This document shows, piece after piece, positions 13,583 to 24,999 of a DNA stretch of 64,000 nt. The translations under genes and the position numbers were made by a program. Every line of letters begins with the position of its first letter. Position 1 is the first letter of the stretch. The notes under the pieces are model-generated. The model was not told the DNA's origin, searched no databases, and saw only the letters and a list, made by a program, of their open reading frames with translations. This stretch comes from Sinonovacula constricta (lineage: Eukaryota; Mollusca; Bivalvia; Cardiida; Solecurtidae), in the NCBI GenBank assembly GCA_007844125.1, contig CM017558.1, forward strand, positions 50,357,831 through 50,421,830, in the 5' to 3' direction.

Positions 13583-13897
13583 TTGTTTATTGGGTTTATT
13601 GTCCCACCAACAGTGTTTCAGTTATCTGGAGATGATGTCCACTTGAAGCAGATATAGCGCTGCCTTCACTGTGTATAGCATGCTGTGAACACCTGGCATG
13701 ATACCACACCCAGTCACATTATCCTGACACCGGGCCAACCAGTTGTGTAACTAACCTTATATTTGCTTGAGCATTAGCAAGGGAGCAGCATACCACTACC
13801 ATTTTTAACGACTTTGGTATGTCACGGTCTGGGATCGAACCCGGGGCCTCCCGTACCTGGAACCGATGCTCTACCGATTGCGCTACCAGGTCCGGTG
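13583..13897 (-). mobile_element. Full-length tRNA-derived SINE, family A
   Basis: Read on the minus strand, the element starts with a tRNA-related head. Box A lies about 13871-13885 (TAGCGCAATCGGTAG) and a perfect box B about 13831-13841 (GGTTCGATCCC). A central body and a 3' end reading '...ggtgggacaataaacccaat' follow. Direct repeats AAAAAACATGT flank it at 13572-13582 and 13898-13908, an 11-bp target-site duplication typical of LINE-mediated SINE insertion. The element is about 315 bp. The perfect duplication and intact promoter boxes make it the youngest-looking copy here. Related copies lie at 24450, 36511, 36677 and 53024, with fragments at 5969, 33500 and 63314. It resembles the molluscan SINEs that share a conserved central domain; the exact family name is not assigned. 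Confidence 0.93.
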
Positions 13898-13908
13898 AAA
13901 AAACATGT

Positions 13909-14880
13909 ATTCTTAGTTAGAAAACATAAGTGTGTCATATAGCACATTTTGAAATAAACATGTTGATTTTATGCTGATTTTACTATTACTTATATATATT
14001 TAAAAATAAGACATTTTGAATTTTGGAACAATATTAAATAAGGCCTTTCAATGTGAGATAACATGTTTATTTTCATGCCCATTCATATCAGGGGGGTTAT
14101 ATCCAACATAAACCAAAGATTGCAATAAGAAACCAAAACTTAGCTATACAGAAACATTTTAATTTACAATAAGAAATGCTAGGAAAAATGCTCAAGTTTG
14201 TGAATAAGCAAAGACTGAAAAACAAACTGGACACTTTAATACCTTGGATGACCTCTAATAAAATTAACTAGTATGTAATTTGAGTTGATTGTCATAGCAA
14301 TAAAGATGTCTGATACAGGTAAATAGATACCTGTAGTTATCATGTCCAGTGAGTCTGATACTTGACCTTAAACAACACACACAAACATGGTAACTTAATA
14401 CAGAGGTACACAAAAGTAACTAAGTAAGGTTAAGGTCATTGACTTAGACATAACACAAGGTAATTCTATATTTGTAAATAAAGGTCAGAAAGACAAATCA
14501 GATCATACGTTGCATAGTTTAAAGGAGTTGTATTCATTAGCTTTGCACATTATAATTATGCTTGGTATAAATGTATGGTTTACTTGTAGATATAAAATCA
14601 AACCGAATACAAGTATGTAGAACCCATCTCAGACCCTCAACACTATGACCTGTTGGCCCGATCTTGACTTCAAGTTATGAACCATTCTAGGCAGTTTTTT
14701 TTATTTTATCATCAGTTGCTTTTATTTAATCAGATAGTAAGTCAATGATAGATTGACAGACAAACTTATACCACACCTTACATTCAGGAAATATAACTTC
14801 TTACATAGACTGATGAAAATTAGAACTGTCAAAGACATAAAAGTAATAATTGTACCAAGATCTGTGCTTTAATTGTTCCA
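13909..14880. other. AT-rich noncoding stretch
   Basis: No gene or repeat is supported. A G-run (ggggggt) at about 14092 is isolated. Confidence 0.5.
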
Positions 14881-15240
14881 CCAAGACTTATGTATGAAGT
14901 ATTAATTGGAAAAAAAGGCAAAACCTTTTTTTAAAAGTGTCTGAGTTGAGAAAAATGTACAAAGATTAATTATGATTTTATCATTAAATAACTTCAACTT
15001 CAGCTGATAATACTGTGTATTACCAAGACTTATGTATGAAGTATTAATTGGAAAAAAAGGAAAAAACTATTTTAAAAAAGTGCCTGAAGTAAGAAGATTG
15101 TGCAATATGAAGATCAAAATGACAAATCCATTTTTACAGTAAAACTGTATTCTAGAACAAGTAATGATCTACCAGGACCAAAGATTAATTATAATTTTAT
15201 CATAAAACACATCAACTACAGCTGATATTGGTGTGTTAAT
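14881..15240. repeat. Diverged tandem duplication, unit about 140 bp
   Basis: The block starting 'ccaagacttatgtatgaag' at about 14881 recurs at 15023. After the shared 'attaattggaaaaaaagg' both copies continue with ttttaaaa-agtg-ctga, and later with aaagattaattat and acagctgat/cagctgataa. The second copy is longer because of roughly 60-80 bp of extra sequence before 'aaagattaatta' at 15180. This is an old local duplication with an indel. Confidence 0.7.
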
Positions 15241-16260
15241 CAAGCCAAGTGTGCAGATATTCATCCTGGACTAATCCTTGTCTCATTAAAACCTGATTTT
15301 CTCCCTCACAGATGTCTGTATCATAATTCATCAGTACCCTCGAGTCATCCAAGGCATGAACAATTACTGTATTTATTGACAACTAAATCTACAGGAAAGA
15401 GTTTAATGCTAGTCCTTTTGTTTCCTCGTTAACATCGTCAAGAAGTTTTCCAATGAAGTCACTCCCATGCCCTGAGGTTTCAAAATATTCACACAAGAAA
15501 AAAATTAAAAACCCACAAGAGGGAACTTTCAGAACATCATTCTTATTATCATGTAAAGTGGTGCTTCTAATCGAGTCTGCACTCACTGTGAAACAAGAAT
15601 GTCAGTAAGGGTTTATTTGATCAGGACAGACAATGTGTCAAAGAGAATGTTCCATTTGTGGCTGATCTTCACAATTCAATTGAGAAGGGGAACCCATCAT
15701 GTTGCATGAAAGATTCACAGTGGTGGACCCTTAACATGGCCTGGTCATAGATTGAGACCTAAAGGTTGAACACTTATAAACTTTTAAGAGGAAAAATCAT
15801 TCCTGTTGGTGGGATTGGGGTGAGTGTAAATAGAAGAGTCAATGTAGTTTTTTGTTTAATCTATAAATCTTTAGCAAAAAGTAACAGAACTGACAGGAAA
15901 ATAATCAAATGGCTATAAACCATAAATAAATCTTTATAAAACAGTAATGACCAAATGTCATTAATAACATACTGCAACAGAACTTATTCTGCATTTTCAT
16001 TTTATTAGTGATCTGAATCTGCCTGATCTAATCACTCAAAAGACATCAATGAGATAAAATATCAAAATTAGAAAGCAGAATTAATTATTGATCTCTTGGC
16101 GGGTACTTCCCAGTGTCTATAGTCACGACTTGACGCTTTTCTTTCTTCACTCCAGTGTTCCAACCCCACTCTGTGTTAATAGAATATGACAATTATGAAT
16201 GTGGTCCCAGTCATTGATCATCAGAATAATTGGATAGAAAAAAGGTCAAGAAGAGCTAGA
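15241..16260. other. Noncoding stretch
   Basis: No gene is supported. A 65-codon minus-strand frame at 15389-15586 lacks splice context. Around 16085-16180 there is a slightly less AT-rich patch with a pyrimidine tract (cttttctttcttcactccag) that could serve as a splice acceptor, but no coding frame follows it convincingly. Confidence 0.45.
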
Positions 16261-16463
16261 AATCCTGCAGGGAGAAATGCTGAAGGGAACAATCCTGCAG
16301 GGAGCAATGCTGCAGGGAGCAATGCTGCAGGAAGCAATCCTGCAAGGAAAAATGCTGCTGGGAACAATCCTACAGGGAGCAATGCTGCTGGGAGCAATCC
16401 TGCAGAGAGCAATCCTGCAGGGAGCTTTGCTGCAGGGAGCAATCCTGCAGGGAGCAATGCTGT
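16261..16463. repeat. 15-bp minisatellite (about 13.5 units)
   Basis: Tandem copies of a 15-bp unit, consensus agcaatcctgcaggg, with c/g and a/t variants at fixed sites, so there are many CTGCAG words. Because 15 is a multiple of three, frames stay open on both strands (plus: N-P-A-G-S and N-A-A-G-S pentapeptides; minus: L-L-P-A-G/A). These reading frames are a property of the repeat, not evidence of a gene. Confidence 0.93.
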
Positions 16464-17329
16464 GTCTACACTACTTTCTTGCAACACAGGATGTAAAATT
16501 CTCAAACATTATTTTGACTGTTTAACATGGTCTTTATCAGTTTGATGACCTTTACTGACTTGATGATCACATCAACAATATTAAACTATGCACTGTATAA
16601 AATATTTCTGAATAAAATACACAATCCAGGACAAGGCATATCAACCTTTGTTATTAAGATGTTTTGTAAAATAGGTCTTGTGGATACTAAATTGTTGCAG
16701 GTGTTTTGGTGAAAAGATGTAAGATTTAAGTTATCTTAAATAAGAACCATTCTTGAAGGAATTATAAGCATTTTACTGTTATAGGATAATGTAAAAATAA
16801 TGTGAAGAGCATTTACAACAGACTCCTACATGGTGCCTTATTTCATGGTAAAATTATAACATTATAATACACATGTATCATTATGTCAAATATTATTCAT
16901 TGACAGTGTATGCTCATAATTTACAATAGCATGAAAAACAATATAATGTAAATATAATGGTTTAAACTTAAACACTTGGTATAATAAAACTGCAATACTA
17001 CAATAATTATTATAATTGCTATTTCTACCATTTTCTTACAAAACGTGTGTTACATGTTGCTGTTTTTAAATTCATTATATTGACACAATTATGATTATAT
17101 TAGTGCAGTCTAGCAACAAATCAAGGGAGACCCAGGACACATTTCGGTGCAGTAGCACAACTACTTTCAAACCCTACCATCCCAAGGACCATAAGATTAC
17201 AAGAAACATGATTGTAATGAAAAGAATTGGGGACCAAGTTTTTGTTTGTTAACACAAACAGATGTTTTCAGAAAAACAATTCATCATCAACACAAAATGT
17301 CCAAATAATAGCAAATTACTCTCGGAAAA
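16464..17329. other. AT-rich noncoding stretch
   Basis: Nothing supported. AT-rich with many 'ataatg/aataat' words and no gene or repeat family. Confidence 0.5.
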
Positions 17330-17570
17330 AATGCAGATAAAAAAAGATAATGCTGCGGAAAGTATAATCTATTTAACAAACTCCCTGTGATATGCCATTG
17401 AGAAAATCTTCCATAATCCTCCTGCGGGGCCATTATGTCAAAAACGGGTCTAACAGTTTAATCCGAGGATCAATGCAACGAAATTCTGATAATATTTTCA
17501 AATGATTCATGAAATTCCACTAACGGCTCTATTAGGCTATGTGTACCTTCCCTCTTTTCTTGAGGTTTAG
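17330..17570. promoter_or_regulatory. CpG-retaining patch, candidate regulatory element
   Basis: Within a CpG-poor region this stretch keeps several CpGs (ctgcgggg, aaacggg, atccgagg, caacgaaa, taacggctc), followed by ctcggg, aacgg and atcg to about 17715. It has no open coding frame of note and no tandem structure. In animals with methylated, CpG-depleted DNA, retained CpGs can mark unmethylated regulatory DNA. No promoter elements are clear, so this is a weak call based on composition only. Confidence 0.25.
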
Positions 17571-19031
17571 GTCTTGTTAAGCCAGTCTCGGGTTTTCTGA
17601 GGATTTAAGATTAACCTCCCCTTGACATAACAGCAAGATAACGGAACAGTTTTTAGCTGCTTGTTTCTCCAAAATTGACACAACAAACAAAACAGTCCAA
17701 ACATTGGTAAAAATGATCGTTTGTTTTCAAAAATGATAATTCTTTTTTGCTGATAAATCTCAGCCAAGTTAAAGTCATATTGATAAAATTTCAAAAATAC
17801 GTATTTTATGCCTGAAGTTTTATTGACTTACCTACTTGATGCTGATTCCTCAATTCAACTTGAAAGAAACAAAGCACTGTTGGCTATTCTTAAATGACAG
17901 ATTTCTTCATAATTGAGGTTGAAGTTTAATCTTCAAAAGTATTTCCATCCGCTTTTCTGGATTTTTTTAAACAGAGAATAGAAAGAGGAAATGAAACATC
18001 TGCCACCCCATTTCCTGCCTATCCATTCCCACTTAGACGGGACTGACTAGCCTTGCAATGGCACATGTAAAACAGAATATGAAACCAAAAGCATATGGTT
18101 TATTTCATAATTAAACACATTACATATGTTGTTCTGTCTGTTTTTTATAACAAAGAAAAATATAATTATGAAAAATTGTTTTAACTTATTATTTTTTCAC
18201 ATAAAACCACTGATCTAATTTTAAAACCAATTCATCCAGGAAAAGCAACAGGGTTATAACAATTGTTTCTTTGACATATATTACTATGGAAACTAAAGCA
18301 TGGTAATATATAATATATTTATATATAATGTCATAAGACTTGCTGAATGAGAGATATTATGTTGTCTTACTATAACGGGATGATGCACCATCTTGTATAC
18401 AAATGTCAAGTCAAATACATGGAAGGTACAATCACATTTCAAGCTTGGCCCATTGACAAAGTCATACAAAATAACACATCCTGGTGTATTATTTATGGAA
18501 AAAATTCTGACTTCATTTACAATTATAATATATAAATTCTACAATGCTAAAAAAGCCTGAAAAAACAATATTTTTTCCATTGTATTATGGGAAAGTAACT
18601 CCCAACATTTCTGCAGGGGTACCAGGTTGGTTCCATCACAGACCCATGGGAATCCTTTAGAACTGATGGGGAACCAGATGTATTATGTCTCTACTGTACT
18701 GAATATATGAGACATTATATGTAACAATATAGTCAGTTTGATAACAGACATTAATTGCCATTACATGATGGTTTTGTTTGACGAAGAAAGGAACAAACTT
18801 GGTGTGGCTTGAAGTCTGATTTATGGAAGATTATTATATCAAATAATGATTTTGAACTGGTTAAGGAATGTCATTTTCAGAAATATTTACAGTCTTCTGT
18901 TGAGTAAATAGTTGGAACTCAGTATTTATTATTAAGACCAATACAAGAACTTTAAACACCATAATCACTACAAGATAGTTTAAACATATAATCTTTTACC
19001 TGATGTTAAAATTGATCTTTTATAACAAAGG
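17571..19031. other. AT-rich noncoding stretch
   Basis: No gene or RNA is supported. Short open frames at 17567-17794 (minus) and 18347-18535 (plus) lack supporting signals. Confidence 0.5.
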
Positions 19032-19220
19032 GAACCGTGTTTGTTCTTTTTTAAATAGAAAATAGTTATTTAATTCCCTAAAAAGCAACATAATGAACCG
19101 TGTTTGTTCTTTTTTAAATAGAAAATAGTTATTTAATTCCCTAAAAAGCAACATAATGAACCGTGTTTGTTCTTTTTTAAATAGAAAATAGTTATTTAAT
19201 TCCCTAAAAAGCAACATAAT
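19032..19220. repeat. Perfect 63-bp tandem triplication
   Basis: Three adjacent 63-bp units start at 19032, 19095 and 19158, each beginning gaaccgtgtttgttc and ending gcaacataat, with no difference that I can see. Identity of all three copies implies very recent amplification or a possible assembly effect. The unit is 21 codons long, which explains an 87-codon minus-strand frame with a threefold repeated peptide; it is not a gene. Confidence 0.95.
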
Positions 19221-21324
19221 TATTCTGCTTTTCAAAATGACATTAAAACAGTTCTTGAAATTGCATGGCATATAATCATACATGAAACTACAAATGGGTC
19301 TTGGATTAGAGTGCCAAAGAACTCTGCATGGGTCTAGAGTGACTGATCACTAATACAGTAAAATATTTATGTCCACGATTAATCATTGTGTAACATAAAA
19401 TTAAGGTAAAACGTCTTGTTTGATTTTTTAACAATTTCCTGCATTTTGGAAAATTGTGAAAGGATACCATCTTAACAATGATTATATTTGTATTTTTGCT
19501 TTGATATATTTTTGCAATTTTTTTCTCTTAAATTAATTAATTCAAATATAATATTATTTTTGTTCTTCTTGAATTAAAACCTAGATTATTTAAAAAAAAA
19601 AGTAAAACAGAACTATAACCATTATGTATGTGAAGTTTATTTTTACTTAACCATGTACTTTTTGAAAAAAATAATTCATACACACACAAACAAACTGAAA
19701 AGCAAAGTCCTATATACTGCTGCTTGAATAATGACGTGTTGATAAATTGACACAGCATGTCCCAGAAAACATTGAGGGCCTCAATTGAGGCCTGATTATT
19801 TCCAGACAAAGACCCAGACTGGGTCTCATAAAGTGGCCTAAATATCCTGGTTTATAACAGGAAGTCATCTGACAACCAGTCCTCAATAACGATCACAGAC
19901 ATACATTTTAGGTGAATGTCATATGCCTTATTTATTTATGTATTTTGGTCAGTTTTGGTCACAAAGATGTCAGGGTTTAGAAAACTGTTGATTCTATTTA
20001 TTTTATACAAATTGGTTACCATGGTATAACATCAATATTGAGCAAAATCCATTGTAAAGAGTTAAGTGAACATGAAATGGTCACAGGACAAGGCTGCATT
20101 AGTGAGAATAGGAAACTGGCAGTCTTTTATTTTATTATTATTTATTTTATTATTATACTGGTAAATCCATTTAGTTATATTACAAAACTAGAACAAAATA
20201 ATATAAAATAGAATTAGTAATACTAATGCCTTTCAGAAAAATTCAAACAAATAAAATTATATACAACAATATAATAATAATATTGATGACAGGGATAATA
20301 CATGTAAATAAACTATTGACAATTCTTAATGTAAAAGTAATTAGCATGTAAGAATGTAAAGCAGTGCAAGTTTTGCATGAAAACAGTGTTAAAATTTAAT
20401 GTAAACTGATCCTACTATAAAGCTAATTTTAATAAATGTTCATATGAATATCATTAATGTTTTATCAATTTATGTTTGCAAACAGTCAAGATCCCTGCTG
20501 AAAGAAAACAAAAGACAGCACACCCAGGATCATAAATAATCAACACTGACATGATAACTAACTTGTTAAATATAAACTTGAACCACATGACCAGTTTAGT
20601 TAAACTACATAATAATACTCCTCATACATTAGACACTTCTACTGGGGGTCAGCAGAACCTGTCTAATTGAATCTGATTCACTTGTCAGAGCAAATTACAA
20701 CAAGTGCCAAGTATAATACACCTCTGAAAGGACATAGAAGAAATTTGGTCATTCATAAGTATTGATCATTCATACATATTGATTGTATTAATGAATTTAA
20801 AAAAAAAACTATTACAATAAAGCCTAGTTATTTCCAAAGATGTGATTGACACATACTACAATACTTGCATTGCTTGTTAATCATAAGAAATAATCTGTTT
20901 ATCATTAGATTATGGGTTTTAATCAGGTTTTTATTATTAGATGATGATCAGACTTAATTAAATTTGATGTAAGCAATGTGTTTCTGTTCCATTGTGTCAA
21001 TGCATCATGCCAGAAGACAAGAATCTTTGAAGACAGATTAATTAAATCGCACCAATAATGGCTGAACTAGTGAACATTTATGCAACATTTCCTTTACATG
21101 GAAATAACACTCTCAACATGTCAGCTAGGAGTAATATCAAAATGTTAAACATGTATGTTGGAGATGGTACATGCACTAATGCACATAAATGTACTGAATG
21201 CCTTTGCAAAAATTATTAATTAAGAACGTAACAAATTTTAATGAAATGTATTTAGTGTTACATGTATTAGCACCATCAACACACACAGTTAATGCCCTCA
21301 TTCTCAAAGAAATATCCATCCTCA
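19221..21324. other. AT-rich noncoding stretch
   Basis: No gene or mobile element is recognised. It contains simple T/A-rich runs such as 20127-20158 (attttattattatttatt). Confidence 0.5.
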
Positions 21325-21364
21325 CCCTCATCATTATCATCATCATCATCATCATCATCATCGA
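21325..21364. repeat. (ATC)n microsatellite
   Basis: An uninterrupted run of about ten cat/atc triplets follows imperfect tcattatc units. It produces poly-Met and poly-Ile frames on the two strands, which should be ignored. Confidence 0.9.
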
Positions 21365-21705
21365 TACCACCATAACCACACCTATCACTAACACTTTCTT
21401 GTTTCAATTTGTTTCATACAATCATCCTTATCACCATTAATTTATCACAGTAAGATTTTCTTAAACAATTCTTTTGTTACCTGTTTACTATCTAGTCGTA
21501 TCTTCTCACCTGCATTAATTAATTTGAATCACCTGGTACCAGGTAGAAATTACATTTAGGTATTGATCCTGGTAGACACAATCAGAAGGATGGCTGCAGT
21601 TTGTTGCAATCAACCTTCATAACAGACCTGTATCTGTCTGCAACAGCATACATTATTTGTATCTAAATGATTATACACATGGCTGGCGGTAGTACATTAA
21701 TTTTG

Positions 21706-22065
21706 TGGGCTAGAGCTTAAAATTATGGGCTAGAGTCTACATGTACATTTGTATGGGCTAGAGTCTACATGTATGGGCTAGAGTCTACATGTATGGGCTA
21801 GAGTAAACATGTATGGAATAGAATCTACATATATGGGCTAGAGTCTACATGTATGGGCTAGAGTCTACATGTATGGGCTAGAGTCTACATGTATGGATCA
21901 AAATCTATGTTCATGGGCTAGAGTCTACATGTATGGGCTAGAGTCTACATGTATGGGCTAGAGTCTACATGTATGGGCTAGAGTAAACATGTATGGGCTA
22001 GAGTAAACATGTATGGGATAGAATCTACATTTATGGTTCAAAATCTATGTTCATGGGCTAGAGTC
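21706..22065. repeat. 20-bp minisatellite with higher-order structure
   Basis: About 18 copies of the 20-bp unit tatgggctagagtctacatg. Variant units (agtaaacatg, atggaatagaatctacat, and a 'caaaatctatgttcatgggc' type) recur. The last type appears near 21898 and again near 22037, about 139 bp apart, suggesting that blocks of several units were duplicated together. Confidence 0.93.
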
Positions 22066-24041
22066 TTAGTTTTTTTCTCATGTAACTTACATGTTTTAAT
22101 GTAATAATTAACCCTTAGCCAGCTACATTTGTTACAAACACATACCTAATTCTAAGAAATTAGCTTAAATCTGCAGGAATCTTGTTGTTCTGGATCTACA
22201 CTATTGCCTAAGCCTAACAGTACATTATTAAGCCTTACAACGCATGCTAAACAAATAAAGGGTTAATGGATCAATTGGTTAAAGAAAAAATTAACACTAT
22301 AGTATTGCTTGGAATTCAACAAAGCAACCCAAACTGGGACCCAATCATGTTTATAAATTGTGTCTATAATATCACTTGGGGCTTGTTTAATGATGTCCAT
22401 CAATAGTTCTATCAAAACAACAACAAGAAAAAATAACACACAACCCATTAACAACAAAACATGACATGATGAAAGAAGATATAAAAAAATACTTAACCCC
22501 AGCATTTATTGATTTTTAACAGGAAGATCTTTGTCATGTTTTTTTTGTGTAAAATAAGAACAATAATACATACATTGTAATCTATAAGTCAGACACATGC
22601 AGAAAATCCTTGGAGACAACACATCCTAGCCTGTATTCAACTCCACTATGTGATATCAGGGACTTTCTGGCCATTAATATTCCAGAAATCAGTCACACAA
22701 GTCAAATAATTGGATAAATATTGACAAGAATATTCAGAACCCGATAATAATTTTCCATTCTTCACCCATGGGAATTCAAATCAAGCACCTCCCTTCCCTG
22801 ATCACACAACATTAGACAAACAATTTGTCTTTGGTTGTTTACTGGTTAGTCTTGTTGTTTTACTTATATTTATGTTTTCCTTATCAAAAAAATGGTGTGT
22901 TTAAAAACAGTAAGATTTTTTAGTCATTGGGATATTTTACTTCTTTCATGCCGACCAACACATAAAACGTAATAAAGTTAAGTAAGACCAACTTGCCTTT
23001 AAAGACCATTCTACCATTACGACCAAACCTCAATTAGAACCAATGTGCTATTTGACTTCACTTACTGGCTAATTAAGCTCCAAACAAAATTTTGGAGCAA
23101 AACAAAAACACCTAAAAAACATCAGCTGCGTGTATAATACCTCAGCACAACCACAGATACAACCATACCAAGGTGGAGCACCTTCTAGTCACATTACCCA
23201 TTGTTACCTGCCTTGATTTATCCCCTTACCAGCTGCCCAGTTACAACTCTATCATTATCCCATTTTTATGTCCCTCTTAATGTAAATATAGTATTTCTGA
23301 ATCCCAGCAAAGCAAATCTGAGTCACTCACAGGGTCTAAAGTTGACTCCTTAAATCACTCCCTAGGTTTTATAGTAGATGCCTTTAATCATTCCACCCGT
23401 GTTTTATCCACCATCATGTTGTCATAAAAATGTCCCAAACCTGTCCACATAAAACTACTGAATCCTTCATAAACCATGGAGGTAACAAGAGTCCCTTAAA
23501 ACTTTTTTATTTTATTTTTTTAGAAAACATGGATTATTTTGCAATACTGTATTTTATATTTTTGTAATGTTTAATTTTTGTTTTGAATTGTCTTAAATGT
23601 TTCAAATGGATCAATAAAATGAACCAACTTTGTTCACTGTTAAATTGTTACACTGTTGCATTCTAATATAATTTCTAGAAGTATTTCTCGGTGATTAAAA
23701 ATATAAAACTGGCAATGAATTACAGAGATTTTGCATTTTGTTAAAAAAAGGTACAAGAAATAAAGCATATATAATACTTGGTTTTAAATAAAAAAATACT
23801 GATCATAACCTGTTGGTCTCCACTATATATTAATGTAAACATCTGACAATCTAGTTCAGTGAACTTTGATATAATAACATGTGTAAGATGTAACACTATC
23901 TTTATTTCAGAAAATGATAATATTTATGCTGTATAAACCCTGGCAATGCTTCATTTTGTTAATAACCAATAAATATTCTGAAATCTTAAGTCATCTTCTT
24001 ACATGCAAAACTCAGTAGTTTACACGTATTCCTAGACACTC
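22066..24041. other. AT-rich noncoding stretch
   Basis: No gene, RNA or repeat family can be supported. An 80-codon minus-strand frame at 22263-22505 is hydrophobic and isolated and is not called. Confidence 0.5.
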
Positions 24042-24130
24042 AGCCCCAAACAGTGCAGATCCTCATCAGACAGATTCTGTTATTTGCCTAGGTCACAGAT
24101 CATTTTGTGCTTAGCAGGCTAAGAGTGAAT
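24042..24130. repeat. Old dispersed repeat, 'gtg-cctgat' family copy 2
   Basis: Words cagtgcagatcct-atcagac and gcttagcaggctaagagt match in order the segment at 5248-5338, and the left half matches 41017-41083 and 53951-54000. The repeat is strongly diverged. Confidence 0.3.
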
Positions 24131-24449
24131 ATTCTAACCTTACAACATCTACGCAAGTCTTCTGTATAATTAAGATTTTCACCTTCCGAAATATCATGTC
24201 TAACACACAAGTCCCTGTTTATTATGTAAATTTATATAGTTGCCGGACAAAAACATTGCTTAGGCTTCAGACAATATTCTCTTTAATATATCAGAAATAG
24301 CATATACAGCATTATTAAATAGGTCAAGTACAAAATTATGCATCAGACTTGACCAACTGACACAAAAACCAAGTTAAAACCTTGAGAAATAATGAATAGT
24401 CTTCAGTGCATAAGACTGTCGATATACTGGGACATTATAAGGTGAAATA

Positions 24450-24786
24450 TGTTGATGTTTGTTTGTTTATTGGGTCTATCATCCCACCAACAGTATTTCA
24501 GTTATCTGTAGTTGGGGTTCATTTGAAGCAGATATATATAGTGCTGCCTTCACTGTTTATAGTATGCCAACGAACACCTGGCATGATACCACACCCAGTC
24601 ACATTATCCTGTCACCGGGCCAACCAGTTGTGGAACTACTCTTATTTTTGCTTCAGCGTTAGCAAGGGAGCTAACTATACCACTACCATTTTTAACAACT
24701 TTGGTATGTCGAGGCCCGGGATCGAACCCAGGATCTCCTGTACCTGGAGCTGTCACTCTACCGATTGCACTACCAGGTCCGGTAAA
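24450..24786 (-). mobile_element. Full-length tRNA-derived SINE, family A
   Basis: Same order as the copy at 13583: tail (tgtttgtttattgggt), body, and a tRNA-like head with box B (GGTTCGATCCC) around 24718-24728 and box A around 24759-24773, ending at the 'taccaggtccgg' word. Flanking direct repeats GTGAAATA lie at 24442-24449 and 24787-24794, a shorter or partly decayed target-site duplication. A 129-codon plus-strand frame runs through it and is an artefact of the SINE. Confidence 0.9.
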
Positions 24787-24999
24787 GTGAAATAGAAAAG
24801 GACAGTCTTAGACAGAGCAGATACATAGGTTTTCACAACTTTTGTTTAGTGCAAGTATACTTAAACTAACAAGAGGGCCATGATGGCCCTTAATCGCTCA
24901 CCTGATGACACAGGCTTTACGTAGGCTCAAATCTGGCATTAAGTAATTGAGAGTCATTTACTTTAGAAATCTTTGGTGAAGATTGAACCATTAGTGTGG

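Noticed and set aside
13831..13897. Genuine tRNA gene
   Set aside because: It lacks a matching acceptor stem and is followed by a SINE body, tail and flanking target duplications; the same applies to the tRNA-like heads at 24718-24783 and 61840-61897.
16186..16545. 119-codon frame with N-P-A-G-S pentapeptides
   Set aside because: Produced by the 15-bp minisatellite, open on both strands.
24406..24795. 129-codon plus-strand frame
   Set aside because: It runs antisense through a complete SINE, including its tRNA-like head.
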